Assembly (NCBI RefSeq): GCF_000828055.2
Contig: NZ_CP010523.2
Span: 3,720,001 to 3,784,000 of the forward strand
Source: Klebsiella variicola
Lineage (GTDB): Bacteria > Pseudomonadota > Gammaproteobacteria > Enterobacterales > Enterobacteriaceae
Reading direction: 5' to 3'
DNA length: 64,000 nt
This document shows, piece after piece, positions 54,531 to 63,035 of this stretch (positions are counted from its first letter, which is position 1; every line of letters begins with the position of its first letter). The notes below the pieces were generated by a model. It saw nothing but the letters and a program-made list of their open reading frames with translations, searched no databases and was not told the DNA's origin. The position numbers and the translations under genes are program-made.

Positions 54531-56726
54531 ATGCCGTGGATCCTGCTTTTGCTCGCTGCACTGTTTACTGCCCCGCTTTCCGCCGCCGCCCTGCCCGGCG
54601 TGCCGACAGCTAACGCCGATAAAACCAGCGCCAGCGAACCCGATGCGGAACAGAAAAGAGCGGCCTACGCCGCGCTGGCTGACGTGCTGGCTAACGACAG
54701 CGCCCGTCAGGAGCTCATTGACCAGCTGCGTAAAGCAGCCGCCACGCCGCCGCCAGACAGCACCCCGACGCTGACGCCGCCGGCGGTGAAAGAAGAGACC
54801 ACGGTGCTGGAGAACGTCACGCAGATCAGCCGGGAATACGGCGAGCAGCTCTCGTCTCGCTTCTCTCAACTGTGGCGCAATATCACCGGCTCACCGCATA
54901 AACCTTTTAATTCGCAAACCTTCACCAGCGCGGCCTGGCATTTTTTACTGCTGGCCGGCCTGGTCTTTGCCTTCTGGTGGCTGGTGCGTCTTGCGGCGCT
55001 GCCGCTGTATCGCAAAATGGGTGAATGGGGGCGGCATAAAAACCGCGATCGCGGAAACTGGCTCCAGCTGCCCCTGACCATCGCCGGGGCGTTTGTTATC
55101 GACCTGCTGCTGCTGGCGCTGACCCTGTTTGTCGGCCAGTTGTTAAGCGATCGCCTGAATGGTAATAACCCCACCATCGCCTTCCAGCAGAGTCTTTTCC
55201 TCAACGCCTTCGCGTTGATCGAGTTTTTTAAAGCCATTCTGCGGCTCATTTTCTGCCCGCGCATCCCGGCGCTCCGGCCTTTTAACCTCAGCGACGAAGC
55301 CGCGTCATACTGGAGCCTGCGCCTGAGCGCGCTCAGCAGCCTGATTGGCTATGGCCTGATCGTCGCGGTGCCGATTATCTCCAATCAGGTGAATGTTCAG
55401 GTTGGCGCGCTGGCTAACGTCGTCATCATGCTGTGCATTACGCTGTGGGCGCTGTACCTGATTTTTCATAACAAGACCTTGATTACGCAGGGGCTAATCC
55501 ATCTGGCCGACCGTTCGCTCTCCTTCTTTAGCCTGTTTATCCGCGCCTTCGCGCTGGTCTGGCACTGGCTGGCCTGCGCCTACTTTGTGGTGCTCTTTTT
55601 CTTCTCCCTGTTCGACCCGGGCAATAGCCTGAAATTCATGATGGGCGCCACCCTGCGCAGCCTGGCCATTATCGGCGGCGCGGCGCTGGTGTCCGGCATC
55701 CTGTCGCGCTGGATAGCCAAAACCATCACCCTGTCACCCGCCACCCAGCGCAATTATCCTGAGCTGCAAAAGCGGCTGAATGGCTGGATCTCCGCCTCGC
55801 TGAAGGCCGCGCGCATTCTCACCGTCTGCGTCGCCGTCATGCTGCTGCTGAGCGCCTGGGGCCTGTTTGACTTCCGCGAATGGCTGCATAACGATGCCGG
55901 GCAAAAAACGGTGGATGTGCTGATCCGCATCGCCCTCATCCTCTTCTTCTCTGCCATCGGCTGGACGGTGCTGGCCAGCCTGATCGAAAACCGGCTGGCC
56001 TCGGATATCCATGGTCGCCCGCTGCCCAGCGCGCGGGCCCGGACGCTGCTGACCCTGTTTCGCAACGCGCTGGCGGTGGTGATCAGCACCATCACGGTGA
56101 TGATCCTGCTTTCGGAGATTGGGGTTAACATTGCGCCGCTGCTGGCGGGCGCCGGGGCGTTAGGGCTGGCGATTTCGTTTGGCGCGCAAACGCTGGTTAA
56201 AGATATTATCACCGGCATATTTATCCAGTTTGAGAACGGGATGAATACCGGCGACCTGGTCACCATCGGCCCTTTGACCGGCACCGTGGAACGAATGTCG
56301 ATTCGCTCCGTGGGGGTACGGCAGGATACCGGCGCCTATCACATTATTCCCTGGTCCTCGATCACCACTTTTGCCAACTTCGTGCGCGGCATTGGCTCGG
56401 TAGTCGCCAACTATGATGTCGACCGTCATGAGGATCTGGATAAAGCCAGCCAGGCGCTGAAGGCGGCGGTGGACGATCTGCTGGCCCAGGAGGAGATCCG
56501 CGGCCTGATCATTGGCGAACCGTCGTTCGCCGGGCTGGTGGGGCTGAGCAATACCGCCTTTACGCTACGCGTCAGCTTCACCACCCTGCCGCTGAAGCAG
56601 TGGACGGTGCGCTTTGCCCTCGACACTCAGGTGAAAAAGCACTTCGATCGCGCCGGGGTTCGCGCCCCGGTACAGACCTGGCAACAGCTGCCGATGCCGG
56701 GCTCAGACAGCCCGGCCGCCGAGTAG
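54531..56726 (+). CDS. ybiO: YbiO, mechanosensitive channel (MscS-type, large)
   Basis: Starting at the ATG at 54531 (MPWILLLLAALFTAPLSAAALPG), six bases after GGAGG, gives 731 aa. A signal peptide and periplasmic segment lead into several transmembrane helices, then the MscS core with the pore helix GAGALGLAISFGAQTLVKDI and the beta domain (FIQFENGMNTGDLVTIG). It opens under membrane tension to relieve osmotic shock. The proline-rich patch near residue 80 is variable. Its stop abuts the convergent rlmF stop. Confidence 0.93.
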   Translation: MPWILLLLAALFTAPLSAAALPGVPTANADKTSASEPDAEQKRAAYAALADVLANDSARQELIDQLRKAAATPPPDSTPTLTPPAVKEETTVLENVTQISREYGEQLSSRFSQLWRNITGSPHKPFNSQTFTSAAWHFLLLAGLVFAFWWLVRLAALPLYRKMGEWGRHKNRDRGNWLQLPLTIAGAFVIDLLLLALTLFVGQLLSDRLNGNNPTIAFQQSLFLNAFALIEFFKAILRLIFCPRIPALRPFNLSDEAASYWSLRLSALSSLIGYGLIVAVPIISNQVNVQVGALANVVIMLCITLWALYLIFHNKTLITQGLIHLADRSLSFFSLFIRAFALVWHWLACAYFVVLFFFSLFDPGNSLKFMMGATLRSLAIIGGAALVSGILSRWIAKTITLSPATQRNYPELQKRLNGWISASLKAARILTVCVAVMLLLSAWGLFDFREWLHNDAGQKTVDVLIRIALILFFSAIGWTVLASLIENRLASDIHGRPLPSARARTLLTLFRNALAVVISTITVMILLSEIGVNIAPLLAGAGALGLAISFGAQTLVKDIITGIFIQFENGMNTGDLVTIGPLTGTVERMSIRSVGVRQDTGAYHIIPWSSITTFANFVRGIGSVVANYDVDRHEDLDKASQALKAAVDDLLAQEEIRGLIIGEPSFAGLVGLSNTAFTLRVSFTTLPLKQWTVRFALDTQVKKHFDRAGVRAPVQTWQQLPMPGSDSPAAE

Positions 56727-57641
56727 TTAGAACGGACGGCGGCGTTTGGCGTCGTCCATAAAGCTCCAGGCGATAAAGCGGCTCTGCTTTTGACCCTGGG
56801 CCATCTCTTTTTTCACCACTTTCACGGCCCCAACCTCGGTCAGCAGGCGGTAGAGCGGCGGCAGATTGTCGCCGCGCGACACCAGCGAGGTAAACCATTT
56901 CACCTGGCGGGCGAAGGCCTGACTTTCGCGGATCATCTGCGAGATAAAGGCCACTTCGCCTCCTTCGCACCACAGCTCCTGCTGCTGACCGCCAAAGTTA
57001 AGCGCGCTGTCGGCGCCGAGTCCGAGATTGCGGCGCTTGCGCTCACCGCCCGCCCGGGCGCTCTCTGCGGAGTCATGGAACGGCGGATTACACAGCGTGG
57101 CGTCATAGGTCTCGTTTTTGTGGATGACGCCGTGGAAGATGGCCTGGCTCTCTTTTTGCCGACGCAGACGGATCTGCCGGGTCAATCCGGGGTTGCCATT
57201 GACAATCGCCTGCGCGCTGGCGAAGGCTTCCGGGCTGATTTCGCTGCCGGTAAAGCGCCAGCCGTACTCGTGAACGCCGATCAGGGGATAGATGAGGCTG
57301 GCGCCGGTACCAATATCAAGGATCGTGGCTTGCTTCGGCACCTCGCCACTATCCTGCGCCAGCAGATCCGCCAGATGATGAATATAATCGGCACGCCCGG
57401 GCACCGGCGGACAGAGAAAACCGTCAGGAATGTCCCAGTGTTTGACCGCGTAGAAATGCGCCAGCAGCGCTTTATTCAACGCCTTTACTGCCTGCGGATT
57501 GGCAAAATCAATGGTCTGCTCACCCAGCGGATTGAGCGTAATGTATCCCTGCAGGTCAGGATGCGCCTGGCAGAGCGCAGGCAGGTCGTAGCGTTGATGG
57601 TGGCGGTTACGCGGGTGTAACCCCGGTTTCTGGGCTTTCAT
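56727..57641 (-). CDS. rlmF: RlmF (YbiN), 23S rRNA m6A1618 methyltransferase
   Basis: Starting at the ATG at 57641 ([20 protein letters not shown]), six bases after AAGGAG, gives 304 aa. SAM-binding [14 protein letters not shown] and the catalytic NPPF motif ([11 protein letters not shown]) are present. It methylates the N6 of A1618 in 23S rRNA. The open frame continues far upstream of this start but without homology; AAGGAG settles the choice. Confidence 0.95.
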   Translation of the reverse strand: MKAQKPGLHPRNRHHQRYDLPALCQAHPDLQGYITLNPLGEQTIDFANPQAVKALNKALLAHFYAVKHWDIPDGFLCPPVPGRADYIHHLADLLAQDSGEVPKQATILDIGTGASLIYPLIGVHEYGWRFTGSEISPEAFASAQAIVNGNPGLTRQIRLRRQKESQAIFHGVIHKNETYDATLCNPPFHDSAESARAGGERKRRNLGLGADSALNFGGQQQELWCEGGEVAFISQMIRESQAFARQVKWFTSLVSRGDNLPPLYRLLTEVGAVKVVKKEMAQGQKQSRFIAWSFMDDAKRRRPF

Positions 57642-57737
57642 GACAATCTCCTTTGAACAGCCGCGTAAGATACCCGTTGACGGCGGCGCGGTAAATAAGG
57701 GAGTCTGGATATCTCCTTTATCCGTGACAGGTGCAGC

Positions 57738-58352
57738 ATGTACTTTTATCAACCTTCGCAGGGCCACGGCCTGCCGCACGACCCGCTGAACGCGATAATC
57801 GGGCCTCGCCCGATAGGCTGGATCGCCTCGCAGGACGCCGAGGGCCAGCGAAATCTGGCGCCATACAGCTTTTTTAACTGCTTTAACTATCGCCCGCCGA
57901 TCATTGGTTTCGCCAGCAGCGGCTGGAAAGACAGCGTGCGAAATATCGTCGAAACAAAGGAGTTCGTCTGGAACCTGGCGACGCGACCGCTGGCCGTGGC
58001 GATGAATGAAACGTCTGCCTCGATCCCGCACGATGAGGACGAGTTCGTGCGCGCCGGTCTCACCGCCGCCGCCAGCCGCCTGGTCAGCGCCCCCCGAGTC
58101 GCGGAGAGTCCGGTGAACTTTGAGTGCCGTCTGTCGCAATGTATTCAACTCACCACCGCCGACGGTAACCCTGTTGATACGTGGCTGGTGCTCGGCGAAG
58201 TGGTCGCCGTGCATATTGATGAATCACTGCTGGACAACGGCATCTATCAAACCGCCCGCGCCCAGCCGATCCTGCGCGCCGGAGGTCCGAGCGCCTATTA
58301 CAGTATTGATGATAGTCTGCGTTTTGACATGATCCGCCCTGACGCCCGCTAA
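57738..58352 (+). CDS. Flavin reductase-like domain protein
   Basis: The 204-aa protein has the split-barrel flavin reductase fold (FMN_red/DIM6-NTAB type): [14 protein letters not shown] near the N-terminus, [22 protein letters not shown] for flavin binding, and the [18 protein letters not shown] block. It could supply reduced flavin or act as a flavoprotein oxidoreductase; no partner oxygenase is nearby. It is divergent from rlmF. E. coli K-12 has fiu and ybiX in this area, and neither is present here. Confidence 0.83.
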   Translation: MYFYQPSQGHGLPHDPLNAIIGPRPIGWIASQDAEGQRNLAPYSFFNCFNYRPPIIGFASSGWKDSVRNIVETKEFVWNLATRPLAVAMNETSASIPHDEDEFVRAGLTAAASRLVSAPRVAESPVNFECRLSQCIQLTTADGNPVDTWLVLGEVVAVHIDESLLDNGIYQTARAQPILRAGGPSAYYSIDDSLRFDMIRPDAR

Positions 58353-58491
58353 ATAATCTACCGGCCAGAGTACCGCTGCCCTGCGCCGGTAGCCTACTAA
58401 ACGCCTTGTTTTGCATTAAAAATTCCCTATCGCACGGTCGGGAAAGACCTACACTTAAGCTATGTCCCATGCTGTTTATGAGGATATGCTG

Positions 58492-58752
58492 ATGAAAATC
58501 ACCTCGCTGCTATTCGCCGCTGCGCTCACCGCTCATGCCACCGCGGCCTCTCCCCTGCCACCGACACCCGTACTGCCCTATGCCGGGCCGCTCCGCCCTG
58601 TCGGCACCGTCTCCGCCTCCGGTGCCAGCACCCTTGATGATCTGGTGGCCGCCCTCGCGGATAAGGCCCACCGCCAGGGGGCGATAGCCTGGCGGGTCAA
58701 TGCCGCCAGCAGCGGTAACCGACTGCACGGTTCAGCTATAATTTATCAATAA
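58492..58752 (+). CDS. mcbA: McbA-like DUF1471 (YhcN-family) periplasmic protein
   Basis: The 86-aa precursor (MKITSLLFAAALTAHATAA) has a signal peptide and a single DUF1471 domain with RPVGTVSASGASTLDDL and the terminal GSAIIYQ strand. Position next to rlmF and length match E. coli McbA (YbiM), which affects biofilm and mucoidy. A proline-rich PLPPTPVLPYAGP stretch after the signal peptide differs from McbA, so the orthology is likely but not certain. ATG codons at 58462 and 58486 are alternative starts. Confidence 0.75.
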   Translation: MKITSLLFAAALTAHATAASPLPPTPVLPYAGPLRPVGTVSASGASTLDDLVAALADKAHRQGAIAWRVNAASSGNRLHGSAIIYQ

Positions 58753-58772
58753 CCTTTCACAGGAGGCAGACG

Positions 58773-59039
58773 ATGGCATCAGGTTGGGCAGGCGATGGGG
58801 CCGTTCAGGATCAGATCGACAGCACCATTGACGATGCGGTGGCTCGCGCGCGCCGCGAGCTTCCGCGCGGCGAAAGCAACAAATTTTGTGATGAATGTGG
58901 AGAGCCGATTCCGGAGGCCCGTCGACAGGCCATCCCAGGGGTCAGATATTGCGTGAAGTGCCAGCAGGAGAAAGATTTACATAACAATACATTTTCAGGA
59001 TATAATCGTCGCGGATCCAAGGATAGCCAGCTACGCTGA
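58773..59039 (+). CDS. ybiI: YbiI, DksA/TraR-type zinc finger protein
   Basis: The 88-aa protein has a four-cysteine zinc finger (CDECGEPIPEARRQAIPG followed by VRYCVKCQ) typical of TraR/DksA-like proteins but lacks the long coiled coil of DksA. It corresponds to E. coli YbiI. The function is unknown. It starts 20 bp after the mcbA-like stop, with CAGGAGG upstream, so the two may be co-transcribed. Confidence 0.92.
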   Translation: MASGWAGDGAVQDQIDSTIDDAVARARRELPRGESNKFCDECGEPIPEARRQAIPGVRYCVKCQQEKDLHNNTFSGYNRRGSKDSQLR

Positions 59040-59257
59040 CTTTCCTTTACCGTTCATGACAGCCTTTCGCATTATCTTTTCGCGCACATTTTTTGGCGGA
59101 AAAAGTCGCAATATGTGCCCTTAAACGCGTCGGTCTTCCTCGCTACGCTTCGTGACGAAAAGAATGAGAAATAATTTATTAATAATCAGTAAATTATTAA
59201 TCATTCAAAAAATTCGATGAAGACTGTGAATTTCCTTCGATTTTATCTCCCGCAAAA

Positions 59258-59279
59258 AAGCGTGATACTTATCACATCG
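59258..59279. promoter_or_regulatory. CRP-type site upstream of ybiJ
   Basis: CGTGA-TACTTA-TCACA matches the CRP core TGTGA-N6-TCACA at nine of ten positions, 48 bp upstream of the ybiJ start. No other convincing CRP site was seen nearby. Confidence 0.55.
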
Positions 59280-59324
59280 ACGGAACATCATCCCCTGAAC
59301 AGAACAACCTGCGAGAGATTAACT

Positions 59325-59585
59325 ATGAAAAACATCAAATATGCTGCCGCTGCCATCGCTCTGACCGCCCTTTCCTTCGGCGCCTTTGCCGCCGAACCGG
59401 TCACCCCCGCTCAGGCTGAAAGCATGAATAAAATCGGTGTGGTGTCTGCGCAAGGCGCAACCACTTTAGATGGTCTGGAAGCAAAACTGGCTGCTAAAGC
59501 CGAAGCCGCTGGCGCGACCGGCTACAGCATTACTTCCGCTAACACCAACAACAAACTGAGCGGTACTGCGGTTATCTATAAATAA
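59325..59585 (+). CDS. ybiJ: YbiJ, DUF1471 family periplasmic protein
   Basis: Starting at the ATG at 59325 gives an 86-aa precursor with signal peptide KNIKYAAAAIALTALSFGAFA and one DUF1471 domain (NKIGVVSAQGATTLDGLEAKL; GTAVIYK). It is nearly identical to E. coli YbiJ in length and sequence pattern. Family members BhsA and McbA act in stress and biofilm; YbiJ itself is uncharacterised. A strong terminator follows. Confidence 0.94.
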   Translation: MKNIKYAAAAIALTALSFGAFAAEPVTPAQAESMNKIGVVSAQGATTLDGLEAKLAAKAEAAGATGYSITSANTNNKLSGTAVIYK

Positions 59586-59646
59586 TCGCTGTTCCCTCTG
59601 TAAGCCACTGAATTAACCCTGAAAAGACCTTTAATACCCTTGCCTT

Positions 59647-59679
59647 GCCCGTCCGAGCCACCGGACGGGCTTTTTTTTA
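59647..59679 (+). terminator. Intrinsic terminator of ybiJ
   Basis: GCCCGTCCG (59647-59655) pairs perfectly with CGGACGGGC (59662-59670), followed by eight T. Confidence 0.92.
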
Positions 59680-59693
59680 TCCTGCAGATCCGA

Positions 59694-60662
59694 TCACCAG
59701 CAGTCGTTGACGCGGCTGAGGCCCTGCTCCAGGGTGGTGACTTCCCCGCTGGCCAGCAGACAACAGGCAAGCTGAATTTTCAACGAGTGGGGCACCGGTT
59801 CGACGCCGGCGACGCAGCGCTCGATCCAGCGCGCCGTGACCTCAGGATCTTTCGAGGCCGGCAGGACCACCGCCTCCGCTGCCGTCTCAGTCTGGCGTTC
59901 GTACAGCACCCGCACGCCCTGCTCATCGATCAGGCTGATCTGCGGGCAGCGCTGCGGGTTGGCATACACTTCGCCCTCGGTACCGTGCATCAACAGCGCG
60001 CGGCCACCGGTCTCACGAAAGAAGTTCGCCACCCGCGGAACATATTCCGGATGCGACACGCTGGAGAGACGCAATGCCTCCGCTTCGCCAAACGGTGTAG
60101 CCAGCTTGGCCAGGGTATGGGCGCTGTTGCGCACGCCCATCCGCCAGCGCATCGCCAGCTGTTTCTCCAGCGGCGGACAGAAAGCCCCCACCGGGATATA
60201 CACCGGTTCATGGCCCTCCAGCTGCGCCTGAGCCTGTCCGGCGTGCCGGGTGGCCGGAATATCCAGCAGGGTAAAAATGGTCTCGGTCAGCACCCGGGTG
60301 GGATCGTGACTGACGCCGTGAACCACCACCGGAAACCCCAGCTTGTGCAGAAGCATCGCCAGCAGCGGCGTCAGGTTCGCCTGCTTGCGCGCGCCGTTGT
60401 AGCTGGGGATGACAATCGGCATCGGCTTGCCGGCCGGCGGGGTCAGGCGCAGCGTATGCTGCTGCATCGCCGCGTAAAACCCTTTCATCTCCGCTTCGCC
60501 TTCGCCTTTGATGCGCAGGGCGATTAATATTCCCCCCAGCTCCAGCTCCGGCACCTCGCCGTCCAGCATCCGCGCATAGAGCGCACGGGCGGTCTCTTCA
60601 TCGAGGTCGCGGGCATGATTCTTACCGCGACCCACCTCTTTTATAATTTTGCTGTACTCCAT
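59694..60662 (-). CDS. ybiB: YbiB, TrpD2-family nucleic-acid-binding protein
   Basis: The 322-aa protein resembles anthranilate phosphoribosyltransferase (glycosyltransferase family 3 fold: NHARDLDEETARALYARMLDGEV; the HGVSHDPTRVL block) but E. coli YbiB (TrpD2) binds nucleic acids and lacks that enzyme activity. It is 29 bp downstream of dinG on the same strand, so it belongs to the SOS-inducible dinG-ybiB operon. Confidence 0.94.
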   Translation of the reverse strand: MEYSKIIKEVGRGKNHARDLDEETARALYARMLDGEVPELELGGILIALRIKGEGEAEMKGFYAAMQQHTLRLTPPAGKPMPIVIPSYNGARKQANLTPLLAMLLHKLGFPVVVHGVSHDPTRVLTETIFTLLDIPATRHAGQAQAQLEGHEPVYIPVGAFCPPLEKQLAMRWRMGVRNSAHTLAKLATPFGEAEALRLSSVSHPEYVPRVANFFRETGGRALLMHGTEGEVYANPQRCPQISLIDEQGVRVLYERQTETAAEAVVLPASKDPEVTARWIERCVAGVEPVPHSLKIQLACCLLASGEVTTLEQGLSRVNDCW

Positions 60663-60691
60663 GGCTCCCCCTGGTGCATCACGCGCCGGCG

Positions 60692-62848
60692 TCAGCGACG
60701 TTTGCGGCCTGACTGTTTTGCTGTCTGTTTTGCTTTCCGTTTTACTATAACCTCCGGGACGCCCGGCTGCTCTATGGGAAAAACAGGTAACGCGTTCAGT
60801 AGACGCGCGCCATAGTTTTTGGTCAACAGACGCTTATCGTAAATCACCACCTCTCCCCAGCAGTGATGGCTGCGGATCAGACGCCCCACCTGCTGAATAA
60901 GATTAAAGGAGGCGCTGGGCAAACTCTGTACCTCGAAAGGGTAACGATTAAGGCTTTTCAGCCATTCGCCTTCGGTGATCACTACCGGGCTGTCGATGGG
61001 CGGAAAGGCGATTTTATGGATATGTACCTGGCTTAGCAGATCGCCCTTTAAATCCAGCCCTTCGGCAAAGGACTGCAGACCCACCAGCACGCTGCGCTCG
61101 CCGCTTTCCACCCGTTTGCGATGCAGCTCCACCAGCCGATAGCGCGGCTGGTCGCCCTGCACCAGCAGTATCAGGCGCAGATCGGTCACATGCTCCAGGA
61201 AGCGGTTCATCGCCCGCCCGCTGGCAAACAGCACCAGCATCCCGAGATGTTTCTTGCTCTCTACCTGCTGGCGAAAATAGGCCGCCATCTCGGCAATGTG
61301 CTGCTCTTCGTTATCCATCAGCGGTTCATAGCGCATTTGAGGAATAATAATTTTCCCCTGCTCCACGTGGTTGAACGGCGAATCCAGCGCCACGAAGCGG
61401 TCACCCGCTTTCTCCTTCAGACCACTCATCTCCTGCAGGCGCGAGAAGCTGTTTAGCGAGCGCAGCGTCGCTGACGTCACGACGATATGCGGTACGCTGC
61501 GCCACAGCAGCCGTTCCAGCTGATCGCTGACGCGGATGCCGACACAGTGGAACCAGACATGGATCTGGCCGTCGCGCACCACTCGCGTCGCCCATTTGGT
61601 TACCGGCGCGCCTGAGGATTGCGCCAGCGACGCCAGGCGCCATAGCTTGCTTTGGCTTTCAAACATGCCGAGCGCGCGGTTCATCTGCAGCAGCACCCGA
61701 TGCAGGCGCACCACGTCATGGCTGCCGGTCTTTTCGCTGAGATCGTTAAGAAACAGCTCCGCCAGCCCGCGCAGCATCTCGGTGAGCTTCGCCAGCCGCT
61801 GGCAGATCTCCATCACCTCCTGCGGCAGTTCGCCCATCGGGAAGCGATGCTCCGCTTCCTGACCGGCGGGCATGTAGAGATTGAGAATATTATTCAACGA
61901 CGCAATCAGCTCGAACAGCTCTTCGCAATGGCCGGTGAGCCGCTCCGGATTGGCCAGCGGCGGCGTGGTTTTCGGACGAAACTGCTCCATGCAGGTGGCG
62001 ACCAGCTTGCAGAACAGATCCAGCTGCAGGCGAAACCAGGGGGCGGTGATCTCGGCGCTCATCTCCAGCGCGTCGCGGGCGACGTCCGGCAGATGATGGC
62101 CTTCATCGAGGACCAACAGCAGGTTTTTCGGCTCCGGCAGCACTGCCTCGCTCTCCATCGCCGCCATCACCAGCGCATGGTTGGCCACCACCACTTCCGC
62201 CTCCTGAATTTCCCGCCGCGCCACGAAGAACGGGCACTCGCGATAGTAGTGGCAGTTGCGGTTCAGGCAGCTGGCCTTATCGGTGCTCAGCCGGCTCCAC
62301 AGCGCGTCATCGATGGCTTTATCGGTATGATCGCGCAGGCCGTCCCAGCGGTAGCTGTCGAGGTCCTGCTTCAGGGTCGCACACAGCTTCTGCTCGGCCT
62401 GGTTGTTCGGGGTGAGATCGTCATCGAGGAAGGCCAGCAGATCCTGCTGTGACGGCTCGGTGCTGGCCAGTGCCGTCAGGTTACGCGGACAGACGTAGCG
62501 CCCACGACCGAAGGCGGCGGTAAAGCGCAGGTCGGGAATAATTTTACGCAGCAGCGGCAGGTCTTTACTGTAGATTTGATCCTGCAGGGCGACGTTGGCG
62601 GTGCTAACCACCAGCGTTTTTTGTTCCTCCCGGGCGATGGCGATGCCCGGGATCAGGTATGACAGCGTTTTACCGACGCCGGTCGGCGCTTCGATAGCCA
62701 GATGCCTGCCCTCTTCCCCGGCGAGAGTTTTCGCCACATCGGCGATCATCTGCCGCTGCGGGGGGCGGGGAATAAAGTCCGGGATCTGTTCCTGAAGCGC
62801 CTTATACCAGGCGGCGATTTGCGCTTTCAGCGCAGCGGTCAAAGCCAT
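60692..62848 (-). CDS. dinG: DinG, 4Fe-4S DNA helicase
   Basis: The 718-aa XPD-like superfamily 2 helicase has Walker A APTGVGKT, four iron-sulfur cysteines (GRYVCPRN, then CLNRNCHYYRECPFF), the DEGH box VLDEGHHLPD, and C-terminal motifs such as QQVGRLIRSHH. It unwinds 5'-3', including R-loops and D-loops, during replication-transcription conflicts and DNA repair. It is preceded by a LexA-like box 14 bp from the start. Confidence 0.96.
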   Translation of the reverse strand: MALTAALKAQIAAWYKALQEQIPDFIPRPPQRQMIADVAKTLAGEEGRHLAIEAPTGVGKTLSYLIPGIAIAREEQKTLVVSTANVALQDQIYSKDLPLLRKIIPDLRFTAAFGRGRYVCPRNLTALASTEPSQQDLLAFLDDDLTPNNQAEQKLCATLKQDLDSYRWDGLRDHTDKAIDDALWSRLSTDKASCLNRNCHYYRECPFFVARREIQEAEVVVANHALVMAAMESEAVLPEPKNLLLVLDEGHHLPDVARDALEMSAEITAPWFRLQLDLFCKLVATCMEQFRPKTTPPLANPERLTGHCEELFELIASLNNILNLYMPAGQEAEHRFPMGELPQEVMEICQRLAKLTEMLRGLAELFLNDLSEKTGSHDVVRLHRVLLQMNRALGMFESQSKLWRLASLAQSSGAPVTKWATRVVRDGQIHVWFHCVGIRVSDQLERLLWRSVPHIVVTSATLRSLNSFSRLQEMSGLKEKAGDRFVALDSPFNHVEQGKIIIPQMRYEPLMDNEEQHIAEMAAYFRQQVESKKHLGMLVLFASGRAMNRFLEHVTDLRLILLVQGDQPRYRLVELHRKRVESGERSVLVGLQSFAEGLDLKGDLLSQVHIHKIAFPPIDSPVVITEGEWLKSLNRYPFEVQSLPSASFNLIQQVGRLIRSHHCWGEVVIYDKRLLTKNYGARLLNALPVFPIEQPGVPEVIVKRKAKQTAKQSGRKRR

Positions 62849-62861
62849 GAGAAAACCTGAA

Positions 62862-62881
62862 TACTGTATAAACAGCCACTA
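62862..62881 (-). promoter_or_regulatory. LexA box of dinG
   Basis: Read on the minus strand, TAGTGGCTGTTTATACAGTA has one canonical half (ACAGTA) and one degenerate half (TAGTGG for TACTGT). The E. coli dinG box is degenerate in the same half, so the site is probably functional though weak. Confidence 0.7.
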
Positions 62882-62958
62882 TTGTGCCATTTTTGCCCGC
62901 CTGGAGGTATTGCTTTCTGCTGAGTGTGGAAGCGTGCTCGACAAATAGTGTAATGGAA

Positions 62959-62997
62959 AGAAAAAGGCCCGCCGCCGCGTAGCGGACAGACGGGCCT
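62959..62997 (-). terminator. Terminator of rhlE
   Basis: On the minus strand AGGCCCG (complement of 62991-62997) pairs with CGGGCCT (complement of 62965-62971) across a 19-nt loop, followed by TTTTCTTTCC. It lies 39 bp after the rhlE stop. Confidence 0.65.
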
Positions 62998-63035
62998 GAG
63001 CCGGGCCGCGTTATCGCGGCCGAGGCATCAGCGTG

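Noticed and set aside
56727-58214. Long 495-codon version of RlmF
   Set aside because: The extra N-terminal part is antisense to the flavin reductase gene and has no homology to RlmF; AAGGAG supports the ATG at 57641.
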